Origin: Chromera velia
Lineage: Eukaryota; Sar; Chromeraceae
Direction: 5' to 3'
Assembly: GCA_018398765.1 (NCBI GenBank)
Contig: JAHBMJ010000590.1
Span: 10,001 to 44,625, forward strand
Length of the DNA stretch: 34,625 bases
Shown here piece by piece: positions 10,952 through 21,018 of the stretch. The notes below the pieces were generated by a model. That model searched no databases. It was not told the origin of the DNA and was given only the letters and a program-made list of their open reading frames with translations. The position numbers were made by a program, and so were the translations under genes. How positions within the stretch are numbered: the first letter of the stretch is position 1; each line of letters begins with the position of its first letter.

Positions 10952-12900
10952 GTGCTTGGAAAGAATACAGGAAAGTGTACGTACAGATCAACTCGCTACA
11001 CAATCGACGCAGGCACTGTGCTGGATAAACGATCAAGCAGGCTGAGTATCGTGACCAAACTTGCCCTTCTATGGACCTTTGTAAAAAGTTTTACCCCTAC
11101 ACAGGCTTGGGCCTTGCTGTATACAAAGGGGGACATGGACTTTGAATTTAGTCAAAAACAGGCACGAAAGTTTTATTAAATTCTGCGAACTTACGTCCAA
11201 GCAAGGAATGAACGAGAAGAGGCACTCGGAGGGGGAAAGTTGGGTGGCTTAGATAACTGCAGATGCAGAATGCAAATGCCTAGGCGTAAAGCAGGCTGAC
11301 TTGAAGGAAGCCCTCTTCTAAAAGTCTAGCGCTTGGAGAGGTATGAAGAACCCTGCCTGTGCATACCTAAAAGTAGCACAGGTGGATGAAAGTGAGTCAA
11401 ACAATCGCCTTCCATTGCTTTCCCCCTCTAAGACTCAAGTTTCCTCTTTCTCTGTTCATATGTACTTACAGCTCTCTCTTTCTCTTCTTCCCTTCTCTGT
11501 TCTTTTGTGTGTTATGTCTGTATATGCCTAGGGGGGGGCACTCTGGAAGGTTATGGTAGATTTTAAGCTCAAAATAACATAAAATATGAACAAAAACAGA
11601 ATTTTGCGAGCCAGTCCGGCAACTTGGAGCTCCGCCTGGTCAAATTACGTTAAAATTTGATGTTTTTGAAGTGTAGGCTTCATGGTTACTTTGGGTTACC
11701 CCCTTTTTATCTTTGTCACACAAAGAGGTTACAGGTTACCCGGTTACGAGCATTTTGACCTCAGTAACCAACCAAATTTTCAACTTTTAAAAACATTCAA
11801 AATGATGTTTAGAATACGTTTGAATGCTTTTTAAGGGAGGTTACTTTATTTTTGAGAGGGGTCAAAAAAGGTTACGGGTTACCCGGTTACGGGGGGTTCA
11901 GGGGCAAAATAAGTGTGACACATCATTTTTTATCATTTTTGACCATAACCTGAATTGTTTAACAATCTTGAAGCCAGTTTTATGGGTAACTAAACGTAAC
12001 TAATCGATTAACACCACTTTTAACTGATGGTTACATGTTACACGTTGTAGGAGGGGGGTGTAGGGTCAGTAACCATGGTATAACCGGCTGAAGTGCCCCC
12101 CCCTAGGTGTATGCAGTTTGTCTACAGACTCATTTTAAGTGGAAGGTGACTGTTGCAAAGGCCACAGGCAAGCCGGTATGCAAACAGACGCAAGAAGAGA
12201 ACTGGGTATATAGGTACATAAACCAAAAGACGGGAAAGTTCGTGTTCAAGATTCTTCTACAAGGTAGGTCATCTCAAACAAAAAAAGAGTTGACAGGCTT
12301 TATGGTGGAGTGTTGTAAGCCCTGCACTTATCTGGTGTCTGACGCATAATGTCACGCATTGAAAGCGTACTGCCTGAAAACGCTTGCATGCCATGGCATC
12401 CTTCGCAATACAGTGAAGCATAATAAAGGGGGGTATCTGTCTACTGAGCATGATGCAAGTAGTGCACAGCTTCATATGCAAAGAACTAGTAGGCAAAGAA
12501 TTGAATCGGTGTGGAATCGGTTGCGCTTTTTCCTGTCTGTCTACAATTTGTAGTATTAGCAGCCGAGAGGAGACATGCAGCTTCCAAAGAGATTAGTCGT
12601 CCCTACCAATTTGACTGACCTTCCCCCCGGTTCGGTGGTTGCCATGCCGTCTCTTGCATCTTCTTCTTCTTCTCAGGGAGGGGCGTTGCCTCCATACCTA
12701 CACCAGTTTCAGTGGAAGTGGAATGAAGAGATTTTCAAGAATAGATAGAGCGGTTTTGCAGCTGCGATCACAATGATCTGTTTTGTTCAGCAAGGCATAT
12801 TGAATGGCCTGTCAGTCACGTGCCGTCAGAAGAAAGAGGGAATAGACACTAGCTCGTCAGATTCTGCAGACGCTTTGTCAGATGACATTGCGTGAATCGG
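10952..12900 (+). pseudogene. Merlin (ISXO2-type) DDE transposase, decayed
   Basis: Fragments in order match the ISXO2-like transposase fold. 10952-11179 reads YTIDAGTVLDKRSSRL... (the GT.F..S.L region before the catalytic core) and ends in a stop. About 11370-11388 reads QVDE, the first catalytic Asp. 12112-12553 reads GKFVFKI, then SDA (second Asp), VKHNKGGYL and IESVWNRL (the final Glu). About 12697-12747 reads YLHQFQWKWNEE, the C-terminal YL.EF.WR.N motif. QVDE joins the rest if an intron (GTGAGT at 11389 to TGCAG at 12115) is removed, and that intron contains a separate TIR element. Stops at 11177, 12347, 12551 and 12746 show the gene is dead. No intact ends were proven for the host transposon. 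Confidence 0.8.
11531..12103. mobile_element. 573-bp non-autonomous TIR element in the Merlin intron
   Basis: The left end GGGGGGGGCACT and the right end AGTGCCCCCCCC form a perfect 12-bp terminal inverted repeat. Imperfect pairing continues inward (GGTTATGGTA against TACCATGGTATAACC). TA lies at both outer ends (11529-11530 and 12104-12105), consistent with a TA target duplication. The interior is non-coding and dense in GGTTAC and GTAACC motifs (for example 11726-11746, 11870-11891 and 12030-12037). It is probably a MITE of a TA-targeting DNA transposon. Confidence 0.8.
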
Positions 12901-13782
12901 GATGGGAAACAAGTGTGCTGATGTGGTTATGGGTGGTTTGCAAGCTAGTGTTTGAATGTATGCAGTTTTATTAAATAAGTATCAGTATGACATATTTTCT
13001 GTGTATGTATATGCCTGCCTGTGTATATGCATGTTTTTGTATGTCCATGCATATTGCCAAGGGTGTGGATAGGTGGGCAAGTACGCAGGACTTACCTTCA
13101 GCTTTCCTCTTCCTTTTTAGATGCTTAGGGCTTGAAAGACTCTTACTTGCTGCCATGTCTGCATCCTTAGTACGTGAGCGTGTCTGCCTGCCATCAAGTT
13201 CGTGTCCATGACCGTGTGACTTCGTCTATATCTGCATGCATGTATGCGCACAAGTCAAAAAGAGAAAGAAGAAATGTGAATATACGCAGTGAAAAGAGCA
13301 GGCACAAAGAAATACAGATTGAGAAAGTCAGAGTGTCTAGTAAGTATGAATGAGTCAGCTAACCACAGTTGATGCGCATCCATGCAGGGGGTCCTTCCGG
13401 TGATCTTTCATATGACAACACATAGACAGAGACGTCTTTAGGCTTTGATATCTTTTTACTGAGAGCGTGTTGAAGTTTCGACAACTCACTCTCAGAATGC
13501 CCAGATATCTTAAAAATTTCAAGAAAATATAATTGAGATAAGTGCCTCCAACTATCATATGACTTCCCATCTTTAATTATACAGAGTCGTCTTCACAGAC
13601 AAAGTTACATTTTTTGACTTTACAATGTAGTATGTCTTGATTGTTTTGTATATTAAAAGGTGGTTAGACATGATACTGAATGACAAAAACTTATAAAAAG
13701 TGCCTATGCGCATATTGTGCACCAAAACTCCGTGCGAACATCTTATACATGCGTCTACCTCTCATCTTAGGGTTCCCAGCCC
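12901..13782. other. Intergenic, no gene seen
   Basis: Mixed AT-rich sequence with TATG/TGTA-rich DNA at 12980-13060. A stretch at 13755-13771 (ACCTCTCATCTTAGGGT) is an inverse near-match to 10473-10487 (CTTAGATGAGAGGT), which might mark the margins of the Merlin element. Confidence 0.4.
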
Positions 13783-14015
13783 TTATGCATAGATTTAATT
13801 TTCTTAGTGATCTCTTATTCATAGCTTTGATTTTCTTAATGATCTCTTATGCATAGCTTTGATTTTGTTAATGATCTCTTATTCATAGCTTTGATTTTCT
13901 TAATGATTTCTTATTCTGCATAGCTTTGGTTTTCTTAATGATCTCTTATTCTGCATAGCTTTGATTTTCTCAATGATTTCTTATTCTGCATAGCTTTGAT
14001 TTTCTTAATGATCTC
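13783..14015. repeat. Minisatellite of 7 units (32 and 35 bp)
   Basis: Units start at 13783, 13815, 13847, 13879, 13911, 13946 and 13981. The consensus begins TTATTC(TG)CATAGCTTTG and ends CTTAATGATCTC. The first four are 32 bp; the last three are 35 bp because CTG is added after TTATT. The array ends 413 bp before the DRC10 start codon. Confidence 0.95.
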
Positions 14016-14428
14016 TTTAATTCAATTAAACCACCGATGCCCCGCGAGGCACTCACCCAACTGGTTGGGTGTATCACGTCCATGCATGCATCGTATGCCC
14101 CCCTCATGGTAATAATTATGAATGAGATAATGTGGTCTTTCAGACAAAGAGTGAGCGGTTTCCCTCCTTTTCCTATCCAGTATTGCGTTTGTGTTTCGTC
14201 AGGCATCAGAAAATAAGACAACGAAGTGCGGCTGTACTTCAACTCTGCTGCACTTCGCTCAGAAAACAAGTATATATATAACACGACTGAGCAATGAGCA
14301 TTCACTGACGCTCTGTTGCTTTGTCAAAGAAACTTTTTCGGCAGATGTAGATCCTGGCTGTTTGGTATCAATTTTGATCCCATAGAGAAAGACTTTGCTG
14401 GAAGCTTGTTCCGACTTGCACTGCCAAA
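14016..14428. other. Presumed DRC10 promoter and 5' UTR
   Basis: Sequence between the minisatellite and the DRC10 ATG. It contains CCAACTGGTTGG (14058-14069), a short palindrome, and a TATATATA run at 14271-14278 about 155 nt before the ATG. Neither can be called a functional promoter element from sequence alone. Confidence 0.3.
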
Positions 14429-17082
14429 ATGCCGTCGGGAAAACCGATGAACATCGACGCCCAGCGCGTCTTGGCAATTACCGAAGAGCTGATCAAGAAG
14501 CTAACCTACCTGTCGATGATTGATCCCAAAGTGGTAGAGAACCTCAAACAGGAAGACGGAGAGGCCACAGCATCGCTTTTGGGTCCAGAGTTGATGGGAA
14601 GAATAGAACAACAGGTGCAAATCGAAATACTGTACGAAAAAAACCATACAGACCAAAATGGTCAGTCATGTGTTGTTCTGAGTGTTGCAAGTTGCATTCC
14701 TTTGGTCTTCTTTCTGCCTTCTTTCTTGTGGACGTAGCAGTGTTTCAATCTACTCATGCTCGGAGCAGCTGTCCAGAATCCATCTTCCCTTCCGGAGTGC
14801 TGAAATCTTTCCAGTGTGTTGCAGAGAAGCATCTGAACTCGCGAGCCTGTTGCTTCAATGATTGACTGCCTCTCCGTCTACTGCTTTACTGCATCAAGTG
14901 TTGCAATCAAACTGATTGACGAAACCGTGTCTGCGCAACCCTTCCTCCATGTGCAAGTCGGGGGTCTCCCTTCGTTCCTCTCTGTCATGCATACGCATTC
15001 ACGTAACTTTGTCCTCTCTTCTTTTCTTCACAACCTCGCACCTTCTCCCCTCTCCCACTAGCGCTATCTCTCGCTCCCCCTTCCTCCTTCACTGCGCTCT
15101 ACTCAAATGGCTTTCTGGACACTCCTGTTTTCTTCCCCAATATCCCTACCACCTTTGCCCCCCCTTCTGACGCACGCCCTTCCTGTTATCTCCTTTGTAT
15201 GCCTGCAGGCATATTTGTTCCTCCCACAGAAGACGGAGAGCTGAGCCCGCAGACCCTCGAGCACATCGAGACCATGCAGCGGAACGCGAGGGAGCTCTGC
15301 AGACTGATGGACTCGCCCGAGATTGTGCAGGCTTTGAGGGGCCTGCAGGAGAGCCGAAACTCAAATCTGAAGGAACTCGCATCCACAGTCCATGACATGA
15401 CGGTCGGTCAGTTGGAAGGGAAGAGTAAAAATGACCTTTGGGTATTTCACTTCCCAGGCAGTGAAACTTAGAGCTGAAAAAGTGACACCTACACGTCACG
15501 CATTCCAGTGCGGTCGAAAGCTTCAAAAGTGCATTCTATTCAAAATTTTGTTCACAATTGCACACAAGTCCAGAAGAAGAAGATAGCCTATTTCACCGAC
15601 CGGATGGCTTGAAGGAAAAGGACACTGGTTTTTCAGCGAAGGAACTGATCCACCGCGAAACTTCGCACGGCACTCCAAAGTAGCGCCTTCCTTTTGTGTG
15701 CGTGCGTCAAATGGCCCCTTCGCCCCACTTTCTTGTTATCTGCAGAGCATAGTTGAGAAAAAGCTGACGACCACAGTGGAGGAGGACAACTCTCGGCGTG
15801 AGGTTCTGACTCACTACAGAACTAGGGTTGAATTGGCCTCCAAGAGAAAGAAGGAGCTGGACAGGGACCTCCAACTGATCATACAGGACAGAGAGAAAAG
15901 CCAAGCGGGCAGAAGAGAAAAAATAACCAAATTGAAGGCCGACATTGATGATGTTCAGGTGGGTGCATTGAACAAGAATTCTGTATATAAATAAAAATCA
16001 AATTGAAGGCCGACATTGATGATGTTCAGGTGGCTGGGTGAATTAATTGAGATTAATTGTTTCGAAGCACGCCTTGTGCCGTATTCCCCCCCCCTTGAAA
16101 CTTTTGAAGCTAGAGATTGTCGAGACTGACGGATAGGCAGACGTAGAAGGAGAGAGACTGGCACCGAGAGAAAAGGTCCCCCCCCCCCTCTGTCCCTGTG
16201 TGTATTTGTTTTTTCCCGCTACATTCTCGCCCCCCCCCCTCCTTAATTCCCCGCCGGCCTCTGCAGGACACGACGGAGGTCAAATTGAAAGTCTTGAGAG
16301 AAAAGTACGAAGCTCGGGAACGAGACCATACAGAGCGGTCAGTCTCACCATCCCGTCTCAACACCAGCAGTGCGTTTGTAACTCTAGGGGGATTTGACAA
16401 ACTGAGCACGTGTGTTCGGGGGGCACAGAATTCAGATTAGCATCAACATGACAGAATTTGATTTGAAAAAAAAAAACTCGGATGAAGATTTCTTCCTAGG
16501 AGATTGAATGGCTTAGATAGAAAGAATGTGACTCCGTCCAGAATTCAATCAGCCCACCAGCCAGGCAGACATGCATATATATTTATGTAGTCGATGGATG
16601 AGGGGGTTCTCTTTCCTGGAGCTGCCACCCCTTTTTGTTATTGCTTCCTCGAACGGTAGTGCCAGCCGTTCCTTCCCGTATCTGCAAGGAGGAGTGTGTG
16701 TCTTTTGCTTAGCTTGTGGCTGTATTGCTTGTTCTGCCGTATGCCTGCATTGGCATTTCTGTTTCTCTCACATGCATATTTCTGCATTCTACATGTATCT
16801 GCATGTGCAGATTCACAAAACGTGAGGCGGAGCTTCAGAAGACAATTGCTGACTTTCGAACATCCAACGACACTCTGAGAAAAGACGCAGGGAAGGAGGA
16901 GGACAGACGGAAGAAGGACGCAAAGAACAGAGAGGTCGAGCTCTTCCGCATCATCGAACAATACGATCAGTCAGTCAGTCACTCAGTCGGTTAGAAAGTA
17001 AGTAGTCTCTACAAACATACAAACACGTGCGTGTCTGTCTGTCTGTCTGTCTGTCTGGAGGGAGAAGAAGAAGAAACATATA

Positions 17083-17125
<43 letters not shown>

Positions 17126-17431
17126 CGTGTTCATGAAGAAAAGAAGGGAGAAGAAGAAACATATAGTCTGTCCGTCCGTCCGTCCGTCCGTCCGTCCGGG
17201 ACTTCGTCATTTCCCTTAAATCTTTTCTCACTAGTTTATCTGGAGCGAGTGTCATTTCCCTGAAATCTTTTCTCACTAGTTTATCTGGAGCGAGTCTTTC
17301 GATTTTTCACCATCCAGTTCTTTTCTGTGCGTCTGTGTGCGTGGGGTCTCAAGTGGCCCTTTATCCATGCAGGCTTTGGCCTGTTCTTCTTGCAAGAGAG
17401 AGAGAGAGAGAGCGAGCGCGCGCGCGCGCGG

Positions 17432-17465
<34 letters not shown>

Positions 17466-18099
17466 TGTCGTCTTTTCTTTCTGCCGCATTGTTCCTTCTT
17501 CTTTTTCTTTTCTGCAGAGAGATGTTCGAGAAGCAGGAGAATTTCGACGCTATCCTGTCCGAGTACAGTTCGGAGCTCCACTCGATGGAACGTCTGAGAG
17601 AGTTGAACGCCCGCACGGAGGCAGAGGCAGAAAGAAACCGCCAGGAGAAGGAAATCGAGACAGCAAGGGAACAGGTACGTTAAATCGGAGGGATGTGCAA
17701 CTAGGTTTCTTCCCCCTTTGTTATGTAAAATTTAATCACTGACTGGTCTGCATCAGTCAAAGTTGCAAGAACAAGGTTCCAATATAGAAATGGCTGGGAG
17801 TGTGCGTCAGACTTGTTACTAAAAGGACTGGGATCCTTTCTCGTTTCCGTGTAGTTGACGAGTCAATGAGAGTCACGAAAACATCTATGCTGTCGTGCAA
17901 AAATGCTTTGCCTTCACGCGACCGACTCACTCATGTGACACTCCTCTGTGTGCAGCTGCTGAGTCAAAGCAAGTCGCGTCGCGACCGGCTGGCGAATTTC
18001 CTCCAGGCCTGGTGGCGTGGGGTGAAGCAGAGGGAGGACTTCATGAAGATGAAGAAGGCAGCAAAGAAGAAAAGAAAGGGCAAGAAGGGAAAGAAGTAG
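14429..18099 (+). CDS. DRC10: Dynein regulatory complex subunit 10 (IQCD-like), seven exons
   Basis: A coiled-coil subunit of the nexin-dynein regulatory complex, which links outer doublets and controls dynein activity in motile cilia. Exons: 14429-14660, 15209-15402, 15746-15958, 16267-16337, 16811-16969, 17518-17674, 17956-18099. They total 1170 nt, giving 389 aa, and all phases agree. The N-terminal helical part (DAQRVLAITEELIKKLTYLS) and the FRIIEQYDQEMFEKQE segment formed across the exon 5/6 join resemble animal IQCD. Most of residues 140-340 is charged coiled coil. LQAWWRGVKQR at residues 358-368 fits the IQ consensus IQxxxRGxxxR and should bind calmodulin or a similar light chain. The protein ends in a Lys-rich tail (KKKRKGKKGKK) as in IQCD. 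The ATG follows GCCAAA. The related subunit DRC9 (IQCG) is the main alternative. Confidence 0.88.
15928..16033. repeat. 35-bp direct repeat copying the exon 3 end and its splice donor
   Basis: Bases 15928-15962 (end of exon 3 plus GTGG of the donor) recur identically at 15999-16033, 71 bp downstream in the intron. The second copy carries a complete CAG|GTGGCT donor-like site. Between them lie 36 nt that include an in-frame TAA if the first donor is skipped. Confidence 0.95.
17033..17295. repeat. Compound repeats in DRC10 intron 5: (GTCT)n, shared core, (GTCC)n and a 45-bp duplication
   Basis: (GTCT)n 17033-17056; a partial core GGAGGGAGAAG...ATATAGTCTG 17057-17088; (GTCT)n to 17120; the full core 17126-17170 (CGTGTTCATGAAG ... 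ACATATAGTCTG); (GTCC)n to 17198. Two 45-bp units follow (17206-17250, 17251-17295) that contain TTTTCTCACTAGTTTATC and differ at one or two bases. The full core is the reverse complement of the one in the TFIIS intron. Confidence 0.9.
17394..17466. repeat. (GA)n tract with internal (CG)n run in DRC10 intron 5
   Basis: GA units interrupted by GCGAGCGCGCGCGCGCGCGGG. The alternating CG run is a Z-DNA-prone sequence. It lies shortly upstream of the exon 6 acceptor. Confidence 0.9.
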
Positions 18100-18452
18100 G
18101 AGGTAGATTGAAGAGATGGGCGCTTTTCTCTTCAATGGTCTGTGGATTCGCCTTGTCCCTTTCTTTTCTGTGTGTGCCTTGCCATCCCTCCCAGCTTTTG
18201 TATTGCCTCTTTCTTCCTTCAGCAAGACCGTTGGTCTTGTGTGTAAAGGGGTCCGAGAGCACTCAGAGTGCATAGTGCAGACTTGAGAAGTCGAGGGAAA
18301 TTCAGTGTCGTTAGGGTCTAATCGCTCGCTCGCTCGCTCACTAATTGTATTGAAGGATCGCTATTTAACTCAGTGTGGCGGAGTTGGAGTTCTAAACTTC
18401 GGTCGTTGCCCCACGAAGCTCTCATGGCGGTTGAAATCCCCCTTATCGCTTT
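18100..18452. other. DRC10 3' flank
   Basis: Presumed 3' UTR directly after the TAG stop at 18097. It contains a short (CGCT)n run (18324-18340). No other gene is visible. Confidence 0.5.
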
Positions 18453-19670
18453 TAACTCAGTCAATATTCTCACCCTGTGCATACCTGGATCGTAGGAAGG
18501 GGGAGAGAGTGACGACATTCACTTCTTCATTGATGAATCTTCAACTAGTACCAGCATGAGCGGATGTACAATGATGTACATAGATTGCGACCAGCCAAGA
18601 CTCGGACTTCCAGGAAGTTAGACTTTACTGAAGTGATAGAAATCATCAAGAAATTGTATACACGGAATTGTATTGTTTAATACTACTATTGTAGGATACC
18701 ACACTGTAAGAGTATTATAAATGTTTTTTGAATCAGAATCGAATTGACTTATCGCAATAGTGATTGAGTATAATTATATACACATGTATGGTTCAAAATT
18801 AGATCAATCTGAACCATCTCATCAATACTAGTAGGCAAATCAATTATTATTGATCTCAACCTTTACTTTAATATATTATATACATTGTTAGGCCAGAATC
18901 TTTCAAGGCCTAGTTCAAAACTAAAGTTAAGCTGAGATGAGCTCTTTTTTACGCTTGTTTTTTAAATAACAGAGCTTAATTCAAATTAATAATTAAATAT
19001 AATTAAACAATTAAGCCTATAGTTATATCAATACTAAGTTAATTCTAGTTCCATAGGGGTGGAATCCATGTATTTTTTAAAAAAGAAAAACGCAATATAT
19101 AAAACTTTGTAATAAAATATAAAATCTACATAAGTGTGTTTTGAAAAACTCTAGGGAAGACTTAAAGTTATAACTAAAATTTTGTTTATTTTGCTTTTTG
19201 CCAGTGACAGTGCATTATTCTGCTACCAGTTATTCTGCTTATTGCTTATAAGCATCATGGGTCAACATGAATGTAAAAATATACAATAGAGTACACAATG
19301 TAAAAATATGAATATAAAAATGTATGCTAGAAATGCTGCAATAGAAAGCTTTCAATGCACAACGGGAGCCTGACCCCTGCTACCTCCGAGTCTGCGTAGG
19401 CTTGCACTGCCTTGCAGTGGCACATATAAACTATTAACCACAAATTCGGATCTCGCGATATGAATTCGCACAGATGACATATTGTGGCACAAATCCCTCT
19501 TGTGCGGATACACGATATTTATTTACACTCTGACTGATGACACAAAGAGTTATGTGATACGATTGTCAAGGAAAAATCCATACACTGAATTTAAGATCAA
19601 AACTACTAATATATTCCTTCCTTCCTTCCTTCCTTCCTTCCTTCATTCATTCATTCATTCATTCATTCAT
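18453..19670 (+). repeat. 1.2-kb dispersed repeat, copy 1, ending in (TTCC)n(ATTC)n
   Basis: Starts TAACTCAGTCAATATTC and matches 33426-34625 in the same orientation along its whole length with scattered substitutions and small indels. Both copies end in a (CCTT/ATTC)n microsatellite (19614-19670 here). There is no open frame of note; the body is AT-rich and includes a short hairpin (ATGGTTCAAAATT...ATCTGAACCAT, 18786-18816). The fixed simple-repeat tail at one end resembles the 3' end of a non-LTR retroelement, but the family is unrecognised. Confidence 0.85.
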
Positions 19671-19941
19671 ATGTATCCACACGTTCCAGTGGAGTGAGCA
19701 TTGTTCCCTTGTGGGCCTACCTGCATGACGTTTTAGTCCTCCCCCCCCCAGCGATACGGACCCTCTCCCTCCGACTCTTTCGGTTCCTGCCCCGGCGCTG
19801 CTGCCTCGCGACAGAGCGACCTACCAACAAAAACATGTACTTTTGTACCACTGAATGTAATGTTTGTGCAGATTCTACAAAAAGGGATTCAAGCAGTCAC
19901 TGCAGTCGCAACCCTCCCCCCCCTCTTCCCAGTATGCGAAC

Positions 19942-19964
19942 ATGTGTGTGTATATATATGTGTG

Positions 19965-20009
<45 letters not shown>

Positions 20010-20088
20010 GTGTGTGTGTGTATGTGTGTATGTGTGTGTATGTGTATGTATGTGTGTGTGTGTGTATGTATGTGTGTATGTGTATGTG
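19942..20088. repeat. (GT)n/(TATG)n compound microsatellite
   Basis: About 147 nt of GTGT, TATG and TATATATG units. The predicted peptides across it are artefacts. Confidence 0.95.
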
Positions 20089-20100
20089 GCTCTGTCACGT

Positions 20101-20219
20101 AAAGGTATTTAGTCACTTGTGATTAGAATATATTTAATTATCCCATGAAGTGATTGAATGTGATTGAATAAAGTGATTAATTAGCCAAAGTCCGATTATT
20201 ACTAGTCTTTAATACCTTT
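20101..20219. mobile_element. Possible 119-bp MITE
   Basis: AAAGGTATT at 20101-20109 is inverted at 20211-20219 (AATACCTTT), enclosing an AT-rich, non-coding 119-bp unit with several GTGATT motifs. Only nine bases pair, so chance is not excluded. Confidence 0.35.
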
Positions 20220-20299
20220 GGTCATTCTAATGGTGCGTGGTTTTTTTTTTTACGTTATAAAAACAAATGTTTTGGGAGTAGCCCAGAGGCTTGTGCACA

Positions 20300-20420
20300 T
20301 CCAGTGTACTGCATGCATGGCCCAGCCTATGCAGCCCTGGGCCGGGCCAGCCATGCACTCGCCGGCGCGGCCCACCGCTCCTACTAGCGGCTGCGGCCAT
20401 CGGTGCATACATTCGGAGCC
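20300..20420. other. GC-rich block upstream of the hAT fragment
   Basis: Contains CAGCCCTGGGCCGGGCCAGCC (20331-20351) and GCCGGCGCGGCCC. Sequences of this composition often form hAT terminal and subterminal regions, and this block lies about 200 bp before the hAT coding remnant. A matching 3' end was not found. Confidence 0.3.
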
Positions 20421-20592
20421 GAATAGCCGATTGTACATGCTGCATCAAAAATCGGGTCTTCATGCATGAGTTTCAAACACAAGGTAAGATGCAAACTTAA
20501 AGTCACAGCAAGCCATGATACCAGTCTGAGATGTCATTGACTGAGGCCTGACATGTTCAGACGATTAACTATATAGTTTAAAAATGAGTTAA

Positions 20593-21018
20593 GTGGACGT
20601 ACGAGACTTCTTCAAAGCAGTTCAGCCACCGCTCGGCAAACCTGTAGAATTGTATACATGCAATTCCTGCAGGACGACAGCCAAAAGTAGCAGAGGGACG
20701 TCCAATCTTTGGACTCACCTTCGAAGCTGCAAAAAGAAGACAGAAGAAATCAAAAAAACAATCGCTACACAGCATCAGAATGAGCTCAAAAAGAAAATTA
20801 CAAAGATGGGAGATAATACCACTCTGCTTCCTCACGTTGTCTCCACCACCATGGAGGGTGAGGTTCCATTTCCTTCTTCAGTGAAGATGTACTTGAATGA
20901 TCTTCTTGTTAAGTGGCTTGTCGCTGAGTTTCTACCTCCAAACACTTCTGAGTCGGACCGTTTCCGCCATCTGATGCACGTAGCCACAATGGGAAGGTGG
21001 CTTCCTTTGAAACGTTAG
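20593..21018 (+). pseudogene. hAT-type transposase, N-terminal fragment with BED zinc finger
   Basis: The frame reads RDFFKAV, then a BED-finger pattern CNSC...NLWTHLRSC (C-x2-C...H-x3-C) with SRGTSNLW between. A Lys-rich spacer follows, then WLVAEFLPPNTSESDRFRHL, which matches the hAT region where a short helix precedes lPf..Ve...F..l. The fragment is 141 codons, against 600 or more for a full hAT transposase. The catalytic domain and dimerisation tail are absent. An ATG at 20584 is followed two codons later by TAA, so the start is broken too. Confidence 0.7.

Noticed and set aside
13783-14015. CRISPR-like regular repeats
   Set aside because: Units are directly tandem without unique spacers, in a eukaryotic gene context.
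15999-16033. Second copy of the exon 3 end as a mutually exclusive exon
   Set aside because: No acceptor precedes it; it is only a 35-bp copy that includes the donor.
19860-20116. Cys/Val-rich and His/Thr-rich peptides
   Set aside because: Produced by the (GT)n/(TATG)n microsatellite.
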